Assembly (NCBI GenBank): GCA_910586215.1
Contig: CAJUGH010000021.1
Coordinates: 9,791-73,790 of the forward strand
Reading direction: 5' to 3'
DNA: 64,000 bases
From: an uncultured Acetatifactor sp.
Lineage (GTDB): Bacteria > Bacillota > Clostridia > Lachnospirales > Lachnospiraceae
The notes under the pieces are model-generated. The model was not told where the DNA came from, ran no database searches, and saw nothing but the letters and a program-made list of their open reading frames with translations. The stretch's first letter is position 1. Each line of letters begins with the position of its first letter. Position numbers and translations under genes: made by a program. This document shows positions 35,792 to 45,317 of this stretch, in pieces.

Positions 35792-37612
35792 GTGCGGCTT
35801 TTTACAAAGTTTTTTCTGTTTGGCATGTTGATACTCGGTGTGGCATTCTCTGTGTCGGGGTATTTCCTACTCCACTATTCCCTGGAGAGCAGTCTGGCCA
35901 GAGAGGCAGACTTTGCCTTGATGCAGTACCAGTATGACAAATTCACGGTGCAGTCTGCCTTTCTGACGTATTCGGATGTGTCCGTTGTGGTGAGTTATAC
36001 AAGGGAAGGAATTGCCTTAAAGGATGGGGATGTCTATACCGTGTGGCAGGTATCCCCCGAAGGAATATCCTCCAGGAAGGAAGGGGATACACAGGGTAGG
36101 GAGGGAACTGCAAAGGGACAGCAGTCCATTCCATCTGGAGACGGGGATTCTGCGCAGGCACCTGCACAGGACATGGAGAACTTAAGCCTGCTGCTGACTC
36201 TTGCAGGGGAGATCGGAGTTCCTGTGGCTTTCTACGGGGAGGATATGGAGCCACTGTACTCGGAGATAGATAGGGTGGACAGATCGTTTCTGGAGGGATT
36301 GTCTGCAGGCGCCCACGCCTATCGGTTCCAGGAAGAACCAGGAGGAAGCGCGGTGCTGGTGGGAAGTGTGCTGGATTGGAAAGGGACATCCGTGCGTTTT
36401 GTGACACAGTGGGATATCAGCAAGACCATGGCACAGCAGGATACCTTGAGACAGTATTTTTTACGGTGCTATCTGGCGGCCATGGCAGCAGGGATGGTTT
36501 TGCTGGGCTTTTTGTCTGCGTTGCTGACGAGGCCATTGAAGCGGATGGCCAAGGGAGCGCGGCGGATGGCAGGTGGTAATTACAAAGAACGGTTCGGGGC
36601 GCCTGGCCGGGATGAGATCGGGGAACTGGCCTGCAGCTTTAACCAGATGGCTGACGCGGTGGAAGAGAAGATCGGGGAACTGGAGAAAGCTGCCAGGGAA
36701 AAGGAAGACTTTGTGGCGAATTTTGCCCATGAGCTGAAGACACCTCTCACATCCATCATTGGTTATGCGGATACCATCTACCAGAAGGAACTTACCCGGG
36801 AGGAAACCAGGCAGGCATCATGGAATATCTGGAATGAAGGGATGCGCCTGGAAGCGCTTTCCTGGAAACTGATGGAACTGACTGTGCTGCGCAGACAGGA
36901 TTTTCCTCTGGAGGAAATGTCAGCGGAGGAATTGCTACAGGATGTAACGGAGGGGCTGGAGCCGCTGTTTGCCAGGAATCAGATCAGCTTCCGGCTGCAG
37001 GTGGATCCGGCTTATGTGAGAGTGGATTATGACCTGCTGAAGACACTTCTCATGAATCTGTGTGACAATGCCTGTAAAGCAGGGGCAAGCCGGATTGAAC
37101 TGACCGGACGTGTGGAAGCAGGGCAGACAAATGTGTCCCATGGGCAGAAGGGACGGGCGGGTGTGACCACAGGATATACAGGTGAGGAACGACAGGATCC
37201 TATAGATCTGGGAGAACAGAGGCCTGGAAGCTGCGGAGGGGAAAAATATTGGATCAGCATTGCAGACAATGGCTGCGGCATGGAGGAGGGGGAACTTGCC
37301 CGCATCACGGAGGCATTTTATATGGTGGACAAGGCCCGCTCCAGAAAGCAGCATGGTGCAGGACTGGGACTGACGCTGGCAGACCAGATTGCCAGGATCC
37401 ATGGCAGCAGGCTGTTCTTCGAAAGCCGGAAAGGGCAGGGAACCAGGGTACGATTCTGCCTGGATTGTGAGGAGGATCTCTGGGAGAAGGAGACGTGTAC
37501 GGCAGAGGATATCGAAATGACAAGGGAGGCCGGGCAGGGGAAGGAAGAAACGGACAGTGGAAGGGGGAAGAGACAAGAGCAGGGAAAGGGGCAGGAGGAA
37601 GACAATGTTTGA
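35792..37612 (+). CDS. Sensor histidine kinase
   Basis: A 606-residue membrane kinase with a GTG start after GGAGGG. There are two membrane helices (about 5-27 and 225-248) around a roughly 200-residue outer sensor region, then HAMP. The phospho-acceptor His is at about 313 in NFAHELKTPLTS, with N-box MNLCDNACKAGA, G1 ADNGCGM and G2 GAGLGLTL. An unusual insert of about 35 residues, rich in Gly, Gln and charge, lies between the N and G1 boxes, and a long charged C-terminal tail follows. Pairs with the response regulator one base upstream. The last codons overlap the next gene. Confidence 0.92.
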   Translation: MRLFTKFFLFGMLILGVAFSVSGYFLLHYSLESSLAREADFALMQYQYDKFTVQSAFLTYSDVSVVVSYTREGIALKDGDVYTVWQVSPEGISSRKEGDTQGREGTAKGQQSIPSGDGDSAQAPAQDMENLSLLLTLAGEIGVPVAFYGEDMEPLYSEIDRVDRSFLEGLSAGAHAYRFQEEPGGSAVLVGSVLDWKGTSVRFVTQWDISKTMAQQDTLRQYFLRCYLAAMAAGMVLLGFLSALLTRPLKRMAKGARRMAGGNYKERFGAPGRDEIGELACSFNQMADAVEEKIGELEKAAREKEDFVANFAHELKTPLTSIIGYADTIYQKELTREETRQASWNIWNEGMRLEALSWKLMELTVLRRQDFPLEEMSAEELLQDVTEGLEPLFARNQISFRLQVDPAYVRVDYDLLKTLLMNLCDNACKAGASRIELTGRVEAGQTNVSHGQKGRAGVTTGYTGEERQDPIDLGEQRPGSCGGEKYWISIADNGCGMEEGELARITEAFYMVDKARSRKQHGAGLGLTLADQIARIHGSRLFFESRKGQGTRVRFCLDCEEDLWEKETCTAEDIEMTREAGQGKEETDSGRGKRQEQGKGQEEDNV

Positions 37613-38528
37613 ATCTTTTAGAGGGGAAAGCCCTGGAGGGAAAGGCTCTGGAAGGAAAGGCTCTGGAAGGCAGAAGTTTACCGGCTGGAAGGGATGGTTT
37701 GCCAATCTTGCGGGTATGCTGTCTGCCGTGGGGATTGCCCTGGGCGGACTGTTTCTGGTGCAGGATGGCCTGGCCAGGGAGAAGGAGAGCCTGCTACAGG
37801 GAAGCGGGCTTGTGGGGATCACAGTCCAGGCAGAGCCTGCCGCGGCTGCGGAGATGGAGGTAGTGCAGAACAGTCCGGTGAATCTGACAGAAGAGGATCT
37901 GATCAGGGTGGTGAGGGACATGGAAAGCGGGGGAGAAATATATCCCCATGAACCGGGTCAGGATCAGCTCTCCATGTCCCAGGCCATAACGTGCGGCAGG
38001 GAATGGATAGAGACATTTTTCATGCCGTATATGGGTAAGACGGACTACCGGATGGAAGAGTACAAGGCAGACTGCTTCCTGTGGTCTCTTCGGGAGAAAG
38101 AGGGGGAAGAGGAGAAAGATCCCATATTCAGTTACTGGACAATCAATTTTGAAGTCCAGGGACTGGCGGAAGTGGGGCTTACGCTGAATGCAGCCAGCGG
38201 ACAGGTGCTGATCGCTTCTATTGGGCTGTATGGTCCGGTGGAATACCAGGATGGACAGAACCTTCTGGCTCTGCTTAGGGAGTATGCATTCTCTTTTGGA
38301 ACAGACGAAGTTGCATCCTATAGCTTTGTGGAAAGCGTGGCGGAGGGGATGGGCAGGACTGGAGAGAAGATATACCATACCATCAGCAGCCAGGGGCTGT
38401 ATGCGGGCATCAGGACCAGCAGCGTATCCATCAGTATGGCCACGGAGAATCCCGGAGTGGCGGAAAGTATAGATATCTTTACTGTCCGTCTGTATCTCAC
38501 CACAGATGTGGACGACTATCCGTGGTGA
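37605..38528 (+). CDS. Membrane-anchored protein coupled to two-component system
   Basis: A 307-residue protein. ATG 37605 overlaps the kinase stop (ATGTTTGA), after AGGAGGAAG, so translation is coupled. The first 25 residues are Gly/Lys/Ser-rich and encoded by a repeated GGAAAGGCTCTGGAA unit. One membrane segment follows (about 30-50), then an outer domain of no recognised family. It has a PepSY-like stretch, EVGLTLNAASGQVLIASIG. The order regulator-kinase-anchored protein resembles operons in which the third protein tunes the kinase, such as YycH/YycI. The function here is inferred from position only. Confidence 0.75.
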   Translation: MFESFRGESPGGKGSGRKGSGRQKFTGWKGWFANLAGMLSAVGIALGGLFLVQDGLAREKESLLQGSGLVGITVQAEPAAAAEMEVVQNSPVNLTEEDLIRVVRDMESGGEIYPHEPGQDQLSMSQAITCGREWIETFFMPYMGKTDYRMEEYKADCFLWSLREKEGEEEKDPIFSYWTINFEVQGLAEVGLTLNAASGQVLIASIGLYGPVEYQDGQNLLALLREYAFSFGTDEVASYSFVESVAEGMGRTGEKIYHTISSQGLYAGIRTSSVSISMATENPGVAESIDIFTVRLYLTTDVDDYPW

Positions 38529-38551
38529 GGTACAGGGATCCTGGGGATTTT

Positions 38552-39358
38552 CTAATCCAATTCCATGTCTGTGCCCAGCCACCAGCCCAGAACCTCTTTG
38601 ATCTGGGCATCCCAGTACTTCCACTGGTGGTCCCCCGGGGCGGCGTTGCTTGTCAGGTCAAAGCCCAGATTTTTTACTCGTTGCCAGGCTTTTAGATTTC
38701 CCTGGTACAGGAAATCTTCTGTGCCGCACCATGCGTACAGGCGGGGCAGATTGGTATGCTGGCCTGCCAGGCGCTCTGCCATTGACAGAAGATCATTGTC
38801 TGATCCCTCCAGTTGTTCCACACTGCCGAAGATTCCGGCGAACAGGGGCACGTTTTCCGGCTGCTCTGTCATATTGCGGCGGTAATCTTCCACGATGTCC
38901 AGTGCCCCGGACAGGGAGGCAGCGGCACCAAAAGTGTCACTGGCGCCCAGTCCCAGCTTCCAGGCGCCATATCCTCCCATGGATAGTCCGGCAGCCAGAG
39001 TGTCCTGGCGCTTATCGGACATCTGTGGGAAGAATTCCCGGCAGATACCTGGCAGCTCCCTGGACAGAAAAGTCCAGTATTTCATACCATAAGTGGTATC
39101 CGTGTAGAAAGCCAGGTGGGTGGTGGGCATGACCACTGCAATTCCAAGTTTTGACACATAGCGCTCGATGGAAGTCCTGCGTTGCCAGATCGTCTGGTCA
39201 TCACTCATGCCGTGGAGCAGGTACATCGTCTTGTACCTGCCTCCTGCCCCTTGTCCTTCCATACCGATCTGGCCATGGGTCTTCTGGGGCAGGATCACAT
39301 CCATATCCATGCACATTCCCAGCACATTTGAGAAAAAGTTTACATGTAACAAGGCCAT
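38552..39358 (-). CDS. Esterase-family alpha/beta hydrolase
   Basis: A 268-residue protein starting at ATG 39358 after AGGAGGTG. A longer in-frame start at 39409 lacks a site. Nucleophile elbow GLSMGGYG near residue 130, an oxyanion-side LHGMSDD near 55, and a late Asp and His (GDHQW) complete an esterase D/FrmB-like alpha/beta hydrolase. No signal peptide. It may hydrolyse short acyl esters, for example acetylated sugars. Convergent with the two-component operon. The 39359-39627 gap holds nothing that I recognise. Confidence 0.85.
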   Translation of the reverse strand: MALLHVNFFSNVLGMCMDMDVILPQKTHGQIGMEGQGAGGRYKTMYLLHGMSDDQTIWQRRTSIERYVSKLGIAVVMPTTHLAFYTDTTYGMKYWTFLSRELPGICREFFPQMSDKRQDTLAAGLSMGGYGAWKLGLGASDTFGAAASLSGALDIVEDYRRNMTEQPENVPLFAGIFGSVEQLEGSDNDLLSMAERLAGQHTNLPRLYAWCGTEDFLYQGNLKAWQRVKNLGFDLTSNAAPGDHQWKYWDAQIKEVLGWWLGTDMELD

Positions 39359-39627
39359 ATTTGATTCACCTCCTGGATCAAGTTTACCACAGAATGGGAA
39401 GGAATGCATCTTGTTTCTGGTGTGGACGGAAGACTTGCGGGAGGGAGGAAAATCCGTGAGTCTTAAGCAAGCAGAACTTGAATGTGAATATCGTATATCA
39501 TTTTCTATGCCCTACCATGTCCATGCTATTTTTACATTGCCTTTCATTTGATATCCAGTAAGTTGGCGAAAATATATTCTGTACGTTCCTGCCCCATCCC
39601 CAACAAGCGTACAGCTTCCGGACGTCC

Positions 39628-39954
39628 TCACAGCTTATATTTCTTTTCAATCACCAGGGAATAGACAGCCATGGCGGCAATGCTTTCTGCCATGACGCCC
39701 AGTATAGAGAGTATGATCCATGCAGAGTTCTGGCCTGCAAGCAGGGGAATCCCCAGAATAAGGTATACAATGCTGAATACGAAAAGTAGCTTGGAAAGCG
39801 CATGGTTGTACTTTTTTACATCGGAGACTTCAGGTCTTTTCACATTTGCCCAGAACCCCACAGGTTTTTTGGAGAACCACGCGGATATGGACAGTCCCAG
39901 AAACAGGATGCCTATGATGCACCAAATAGCAAAACCGATTATATTGCCTTCCAT
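39628..39954 (-). CDS. Small DUF3784-like membrane protein
   Basis: A 108-residue protein with three hydrophobic segments (about 5-25, 52-72, 78-100) and a central FSKKPVGFWANVKRPEV motif typical of DUF3784 proteins. It is an inner-membrane protein of unknown role. The start follows GGAGGG. Such genes are often near sensors or exporters, here beside the BceRS-type module, but it is transcribed the other way. Confidence 0.75.
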   Translation of the reverse strand: MEGNIIGFAIWCIIGILFLGLSISAWFSKKPVGFWANVKRPEVSDVKKYNHALSKLLFVFSIVYLILGIPLLAGQNSAWIILSILGVMAESIAAMAVYSLVIEKKYKL

Positions 39955-40033
39955 TTCGAGCCCTCCTTCAAGATAAGTCTTTCTATTCCCTATTCTACCA
40001 CAGATTCGGAAGTGTGCAAACAGGTAGTTTTGT

Positions 40034-40177
40034 GTTACGGTTCACTCAATACTGCCGCCAGGTGTTTTCACGCGTTCTTTGCGTGATAAACCCGAGACTG
40101 CTTGCGTCCAAAGGAGCGGTCTTCGTTCATTTTGTGTGCATCATGTTGCTGAGAGCGGCGTAGCCGTAAACAGTAAC
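40034..40177. mobile_element. Dispersed hairpin element (144 bp) with perfect 8-bp target duplication
   Basis: Ends GTTACGG and CAGTAAC form an imperfect inverted repeat. The interior carries CGAGACTGCTTGCG, then TTTTGTGTGCATCA. It is flanked on both sides by AGTTTTGT (40026-40033 and 40178-40185), a perfect 8-bp direct repeat. It lies in the 345-base gap ahead of the BceRS-type genes. Its right edge is close to their promoter. Confidence 0.8.
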
Positions 40178-40216
40178 AGTTTTGTAACGGAAACTGTCAG
40201 TCATGCAGCGGGGCTG

Positions 40217-40245
40217 TTGACCTGTGGAGATGTTGGCGATATACT
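40217..40245 (+). promoter_or_regulatory. Sigma-A promoter for BceRS-type operon
   Basis: TTGACC 40217-40222, 17-bp spacer, TATACT 40240-40245, about 55 bases before the response-regulator ATG. Confidence 0.7.
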
Positions 40246-40299
40246 TGTGGGGAAGCTGGTTTGTCTGGCAGAGGATGGCAGGAGGAGAAGGAAGGGCTG

Positions 40300-40998
40300 A
40301 TGACAAAGATAATGATCGTAGAGGATGATGGGGCCATCCGGGAGGAACTGATGCTGCTGTTGGGGAATGAGGGCTATATTCCCTATGGGGTCACGGATTT
40401 TAGGGATATTCCCGACCAGGCGGCCAGACTGTGCCCGGATCTGATCCTGCTGGACATCGGACTGCCCGGGCAGGACGGATTTGCGTTGTGTGCCAGCTTG
40501 AAGAAGACATCCAGAGCGGCTGTGATCTTTGTCACTGGCAGGGAGGACGGCATGGATGAAGTCAGGGCCTTGTCCCTGGGCGGGGATGATTATATCACGA
40601 AGCCGTACAATATCCCGGTGCTGCTGGCCAGGATCAAGGCGGTGCTGCGCCGGTGCGGACAGGGAAGCCCGGAGGGAATGGAATCGGGAGGACTGCGGCT
40701 GGATCTGGCAAAAGGAATGGCGCAGTCTGCGGAAGGATTTGTCCTTCTGTCCCGCAATGAGGTGCAGATCCTGGCGCATCTGATGGCACATGCGGGGGAG
40801 ATCATACCACGGGCAGACTTGATTGAGGCATTGTGGAACAGCCGGATTTATATTGATGACAATACCCTCAGTGTGAATGTGACCAGGTTGCGGGGTAAGC
40901 TGGCAGAGCTGGGATACGGGAATGCCATAAGGACACGGAGGGGGATGGGGTATCAGTTTGAGATACCAGACGGAGGGAAAAGGAGAATAGCAGAATGA
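40300..40998 (+). CDS. BceR-type response regulator
   Basis: A 232-residue OmpR-family regulator. ATG 40300 follows AGGAGGAGAAGG; a TTG at 40261 is a weaker option. Acidic pair EDD near 8, phospho-acceptor Asp52 in LILLDIGL, Lys near 104 in GDDYITKPYN, and a winged helix with NVTRLRGKLAELGYG. Its stop overlaps the kinase start by four bases. Together with the following kinase and ABC genes it forms the usual peptide-antibiotic sensing and resistance module (BceRS-BceAB). Confidence 0.92.
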   Translation: MTKIMIVEDDGAIREELMLLLGNEGYIPYGVTDFRDIPDQAARLCPDLILLDIGLPGQDGFALCASLKKTSRAAVIFVTGREDGMDEVRALSLGGDDYITKPYNIPVLLARIKAVLRRCGQGSPEGMESGGLRLDLAKGMAQSAEGFVLLSRNEVQILAHLMAHAGEIIPRADLIEALWNSRIYIDDNTLSVNVTRLRGKLAELGYGNAIRTRRGMGYQFEIPDGGKRRIAE

Positions 40999-42005
40999 CA
41001 TTTGGGGAATATCTGTCTGACCATCTGGGACGTCTTGTGCTCCAGGTAGTTCTGACGGTGTGTATTGGTCTTTTCCTGCTGGTTACAGGCACTAAGGTGG
41101 GAGTCCTGGTATTGTGCGGGATCTTCTGGCTATTGGCGGCAGGGTGTGTACTCCTGGCGGATTTTCTGGGGAGCCGTGCCAGGTTACGGGAGCTTACGGC
41201 TGTGATGGAAGGCCTGGATCAGAAATATTTGTTTGCCGAGTGCGTTCCCGGAACCGGGACGGTCTATGAGAGGAAGCTCCTGGAACTGTCCCGCCAGGCA
41301 GGAAAATCCATGATCCGCGCAGTATCCGATGCCCAGGCCGCACAGCGTGAGTACAGGGAATATGTGGAGAGCTGGGTACATGAGATCAAAGCGCCCATCA
41401 CGGCAGCCAGGCTGATCTGCAGGAATGTAGATCCTGCGGTACGGCAGAAGCTCACAGGGGAACTGGCCCGGATAGAAGCCCATGTGGAAAGAGCCTTATT
41501 CTATGCCCGTGCAGAAAGTCCGGAGAAGGATTTCGTGGTGGGAAAAGCCTGTCTGGAAGAGATCGTGGCCCAGGCCCTGGAGCGCCACCAGTCCCTGCTG
41601 GTCCAGAGCGGTGTACGGGTGGAGACCATAGATCTGGAGCAGACTGTGTATACGGATGTGAAATGGGTGGAATTCATACTGGGGCAGCTTTTGCAGAACG
41701 CTGTCCGGTATCGAAAGGAGGATCTGGTGCTCATCATACAGGCCAGGCATCTGGGCAGGCAGGTACAGCTCTGGATCCAGGACAACGGTATGGGGATATC
41801 TTCCCATGAACTGCCCCGGATCTTCGACCGGGGCTACACCGGCAGCAATGGGAGGGCCAGGGGAGGCTCCACGGGAATGGGACTGTACCTTGTCCGCCGC
41901 CTGGCGGACTGTCTGGAGATCGGTCTGCAGGCGGACTCCAGGGAAGGCGAAGGAACCAGGGTAACAATTACTTTTCCTGCCAGGGAAAGCGGGAAGGCGA
42001 CATGA
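40995..42005 (+). CDS. BceS-type intramembrane-sensing histidine kinase
   Basis: A 336-residue kinase with two closely spaced membrane helices (about 12-60) and almost no outer domain, the mark of intramembrane-sensing kinases that read the state of their ABC partner. Phospho-acceptor His129 in SWVHEIKAPIT, N-box LLQNAVRYR, G1 DNGMGI, G2 GSTGMGLYLV. Its ATG lies in the ATGA overlap with the regulator. Known partners respond to cell-wall-active peptides such as bacitracin or lantibiotics. Confidence 0.92.
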   Translation: MTFGEYLSDHLGRLVLQVVLTVCIGLFLLVTGTKVGVLVLCGIFWLLAAGCVLLADFLGSRARLRELTAVMEGLDQKYLFAECVPGTGTVYERKLLELSRQAGKSMIRAVSDAQAAQREYREYVESWVHEIKAPITAARLICRNVDPAVRQKLTGELARIEAHVERALFYARAESPEKDFVVGKACLEEIVAQALERHQSLLVQSGVRVETIDLEQTVYTDVKWVEFILGQLLQNAVRYRKEDLVLIIQARHLGRQVQLWIQDNGMGISSHELPRIFDRGYTGSNGRARGGSTGMGLYLVRRLADCLEIGLQADSREGEGTRVTITFPARESGKAT

Positions 42006-42032
42006 ATCAAAGGTGACAAGATGAAAAAGAAA

Positions 42033-42129
42033 GGCTAAAAAGAAAAAAGTGGCTAAAGGGAAAAGAAAGGCTAAAAGGAATGGCTAAGGCAGAGAGAAAT
42101 CTTGCAAAACTGTAAGATACTTCTATATA
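42033..42129 (+). promoter_or_regulatory. Repeat-rich control region ahead of BceAB-type genes
   Basis: GGCTAA recurs at 42033, 42051, 42069 and 42082, spaced 18, 18 and 13 bases in an A-rich track. Then come a candidate -35 TTGCAA 42102-42107 and -10 TATATA 42124-42129 (16-bp spacer). BceR-type regulators bind just upstream of such promoters. No clear inverted repeat was seen. Confidence 0.4.
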
Positions 42130-42200
42130 AGATCGCTACAAAAGCAGCCGGACCCGGGGTATTCTGTTGTCATAGGAAAATAGGAAATGGAGGAATCGCC

Positions 42201-42959
42201 TTGTTAGAGGTAAAAAACATCGAGAAATATTATGGCAGCAGGAACAATGTGACCAAGGCCCTGGACCGGGTCAGTTTCCAGGTGGAGGACGGCGACTTCC
42301 TGGTCATCATGGGGGCATCGGGCAGCGGCAAGACCACGCTGTTGAACTGTATTTCCACTATTGATACAGTTAGTGCCGGGGATATCCTGCTGGACGGGGT
42401 CAATATCGCGGAATTATCTGTGGCTGATCTGGCCAGGTTCCGCAGGGAGAAGCTTGGATTCGTATTCCAGGATTTCAATCTGCTGGACACCTTGACCATC
42501 GAGGAGAACATAGGGCTGGCTCTTTCCTTGAACCATCAGGATCCGGACACCGTGAAGCGGAAGGTGGAAGAGATGGCAGGGAAACTGGGGATCCTGGACA
42601 TCCTGGGAAAATTCCCCTACCAGGTCTCCGGCGGACAGAAGCAGCGTGCGGCTGTGGCCAGGGCCATGGTGGCCGGGCAGACCCTGCTGCTTGCAGACGA
42701 ACCTACAGGGGCACTGGACTCTAAGGCTTCCAAGAATCTCCTGGAAATCCTGTCCCAGATGAACCGTAAGCTGGGAGGCACTATCCTGATGGTGACGCAT
42801 GATGCCTACAGTGCAAGCTATGCCGGACGGATCCTGTTCCTCAAGGACGGACGAATCTTCAACGAGCTGGTCAGGGGAGAACGCACAAGGGCTGTGTTCT
42901 ACCATGAGATCCTGGATGTGCTGGCCCTGCTGGGAGGTGATGTCAGTGACGTTATCTAA
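42201..42959 (+). CDS. BceA-type ABC transporter ATPase
   Basis: A 252-residue ATPase with a TTG start at 42201 after GGAGGAATC; upstream in-frame codons lack a site and family homology. Walker A GASGSGKTT (about 39-47), Q-loop FVFQDFN, signature VSGGQKQR, Walker B LLADEPTGALD, H-loop VTHDAYSASYA. It is the MacB/LolD-like group that drives BceB permeases. The permease start lies inside its last codons. Probably pulls peptide antibiotics off their lipid targets. Confidence 0.94.
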   Translation: MLEVKNIEKYYGSRNNVTKALDRVSFQVEDGDFLVIMGASGSGKTTLLNCISTIDTVSAGDILLDGVNIAELSVADLARFRREKLGFVFQDFNLLDTLTIEENIGLALSLNHQDPDTVKRKVEEMAGKLGILDILGKFPYQVSGGQKQRAAVARAMVAGQTLLLADEPTGALDSKASKNLLEILSQMNRKLGGTILMVTHDAYSASYAGRILFLKDGRIFNELVRGERTRAVFYHEILDVLALLGGDVSDVI

Positions 42960-44880
42960 ATTATCCCTGCGCAATGCCAGGAGACAGGCGGGAGACTATC
43001 TGATCTATTTTGTCACGATCGTCATGGTGGCCGCCCTGCTCTATGCGTTCAACGGCCTGGTCTTCTCACAGGAGATACAGGAATTGTCCTCTGGGATGGC
43101 ACAGCTCCCGATGATGATTGTGATGGTCAGTATCGTGGTGGTGTGTGTCATCGGCTGGCTGGTCTCCTATACCACGAAATTTATGTTTACCAGACGAAGC
43201 AGGGAGTTCGGCACTTATGTGCTCATCGGCCTGACAGGCAGACAGGTGGCCAGGCTGTTTTTCCTGGAAAACATAGCTGTAGGAGCCGTTGCTCTGGGAG
43301 GAGGCGTTCTGCTGGGTGGATTTTTGTACCAGATACTCCGGGCCATTATCTTTGCACTGTTCGGCACACCATATCATTTTACAATTTGCTTTTCGCCAGG
43401 GGCGGTTGTGCTGACCTGTGTGTATTTTACAGGCATCTATCTATTGGCCCAGGCAAAAAGCAACCGGCGTATCCGGAAGATGAAGATTTATGACCTGATC
43501 TATTTTGACAGGCGCAACGAAGGAGAAGTCATCCGTACCAGTACCCTGCGCAAGAGGGTATTCGTCCTGTCTATTGTACTGGGAGTAGCGGGAACGGTGC
43601 TGATCATGCTGCGGGATCTGACACTGGGTCTGATTGGCGCGGGCTGTATTATTGTGTTCCTGTATGGCTTTTTCCTAAGCTTTGCCTCCGGTGTACCGGC
43701 TTTTTTTGACAGGAAGCCCAGCCGGAAATACAGAGGACGGAATCTGCTTGTGTTCCGCACACTGACGGCAAAACTTGGAACCATGGGGATCGCCATGGCC
43801 ACCATCTCCATGCTTTTTACAGCCACCTTGATTGCAGAGGGGACGGGTATGGTATTCAGTTCCCTGTTTTGGGGGAGGGCTATCCAGAATTCCTGCTTCG
43901 ACTTATTCCTGGGGATATCCAGTACGCGGCAGGATGCACAGGCCTATCTGGATTATATCGGGGAGCACATCCCGGTGGAGGCTGACCTACAGTACCAGGT
44001 TTACCGGGGAGATGACAACAGGGTATCGGAGTATCTGATTGAGAAGGAGGCGCTTCTGCCTTATTATGATGAAGACCTGGTGCTGCGGTACAGTGACTAT
44101 GCTGCCCTGCGCAGGATGCTGGGGTACCCGGAGGCTGCCCTGGAACCGGGAAGCTGCCTGGTACACTGTATGCCCTATCTGGAAAAGGCCGTGAAAAAAT
44201 ATGACAGGCCCGTGGTGGTGGACGGGGTGGAACTGACGCTTGCGGGGGTGTACGTGGAAAATCTGTGTCAGTACGGATGGGACGGCAATGGTGGGAACTT
44301 CATTCTGGTGGTGCCCGATGAACTGGCCGAAGCCCAGTCAGTGAGTCACCGCATTTATGCGGCCATGACAACACAGCCGGTGACGAAGGAACAGTTTGCC
44401 GCCCTGCGGGCCATCCGCAATGGGCCGGACCGGATGGATTACGACACGCTGAAGGCCAGATCAGAGGAAGAGGAGGAGGCGGCTTCCATGACGGCTATGA
44501 CGGTGTTTCCCCTGTATTTCCTGGCCCTGGTGCTGGCGATGACTGCCGCCACTATCCTCACTATCCAGCAGCTTGCAGAGATGGGGCGTTACAGGAAACA
44601 GTTTTTGCTGTTACAGAAGCTTGGGATGGATAGGGGGGAGATGGCTGGGACGTTGCGGACACAGTTCGCCATCTATGCAGCACAGCCGGTTTTGCCTCCG
44701 GTCTTGATTAGCGTCTCCTTTATCCTGAATCTGGGGAGTCTGGTAGAGCCGGGGATCATGATGGGAGCCAACCGGCCCGGGACTCTGGCTGCTGTGGCAT
44801 TGGGGATATTCTTTTTGATCTATGGGATCTATGTCATGATGGCGTACAGGATGCTTCGGCGGAACGTGTTACCGCTATGA
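42946..44880 (+). CDS. BceB-type FtsX-fold ABC permease
   Basis: A 644-residue permease. GTG 42946 sits eight bases after GGGAGG; ATG 42940 is too close to it. The product begins MTLSKLSLRNARRQAGDYL, typical of BceB. Ten membrane segments are visible. A large outer domain lies between helices seven and eight (about 305-525), which in the family binds the peptide. FtsX-like repeats occur at both ends. Works with the BceA-type ATPase and signals to the kinase at 40995. It overlaps the ATPase gene by 14 bases. Confidence 0.93.
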   Translation: MTLSKLSLRNARRQAGDYLIYFVTIVMVAALLYAFNGLVFSQEIQELSSGMAQLPMMIVMVSIVVVCVIGWLVSYTTKFMFTRRSREFGTYVLIGLTGRQVARLFFLENIAVGAVALGGGVLLGGFLYQILRAIIFALFGTPYHFTICFSPGAVVLTCVYFTGIYLLAQAKSNRRIRKMKIYDLIYFDRRNEGEVIRTSTLRKRVFVLSIVLGVAGTVLIMLRDLTLGLIGAGCIIVFLYGFFLSFASGVPAFFDRKPSRKYRGRNLLVFRTLTAKLGTMGIAMATISMLFTATLIAEGTGMVFSSLFWGRAIQNSCFDLFLGISSTRQDAQAYLDYIGEHIPVEADLQYQVYRGDDNRVSEYLIEKEALLPYYDEDLVLRYSDYAALRRMLGYPEAALEPGSCLVHCMPYLEKAVKKYDRPVVVDGVELTLAGVYVENLCQYGWDGNGGNFILVVPDELAEAQSVSHRIYAAMTTQPVTKEQFAALRAIRNGPDRMDYDTLKARSEEEEEAASMTAMTVFPLYFLALVLAMTAATILTIQQLAEMGRYRKQFLLLQKLGMDRGEMAGTLRTQFAIYAAQPVLPPVLISVSFILNLGSLVEPGIMMGANRPGTLAAVALGIFFLIYGIYVMMAYRMLRRNVLPL

Positions 44881-45104
44881 TGTGAATGCATTTTATGTAC
44901 AGCATGCCGCTATGTGCAAGGGAGCAGGGAAAAGTAACTTGCGATATGCCAGTCCTACAGGAAAAAGAGAAAAGTCTATGGAAGTATGGGGGGCATTGTG
45001 GTAGAATAAGGTGTTCCCGTTGGCAGGAGAGAAGGATACCGCGTATCGAAAGGGTGCGCAGTATCCTTCAAGAGCATCTGTGGAGAGGAAGAGGTATCAA
45101 AACG

Positions 45105-45278
45105 ATGAATCCCTATGAAACATGTCCGGTGATTGAGAATGAGAATTTTATCCTTAGGCTTGTGGAAGCGGCGGATGCGGCAGTGGAGAACCTGGGTTTT
45201 GCGGCATCGGAGGAAAAGCTGGTGGGTGGGCACGATGGCAGGGTGTATGGGGACTATTATGTGTTGTTTCAACAGTAG
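45105..45278 (+). pseudogene. Internally deleted GNAT acetyltransferase gene
   Basis: A 57-residue frame. The first 22 residues (MNPYETCPVIENENFILRLV...) read like the N-terminus of a GNAT-fold acetyltransferase. The last 30 (ENLGFAASEEKLVGGHDGRV...) read like its C-terminal end. The roughly 110-120 residues of the catalytic core between them, including the acetyl-CoA loop, are absent. An in-frame internal deletion explains this best. The gap 44881-45104 shows nothing else. Confidence 0.55.
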
Positions 45279-45317
45279 ATGCTGTGCTGTAATCCGGGCA
45301 GAAAGGCGGGGATATCT

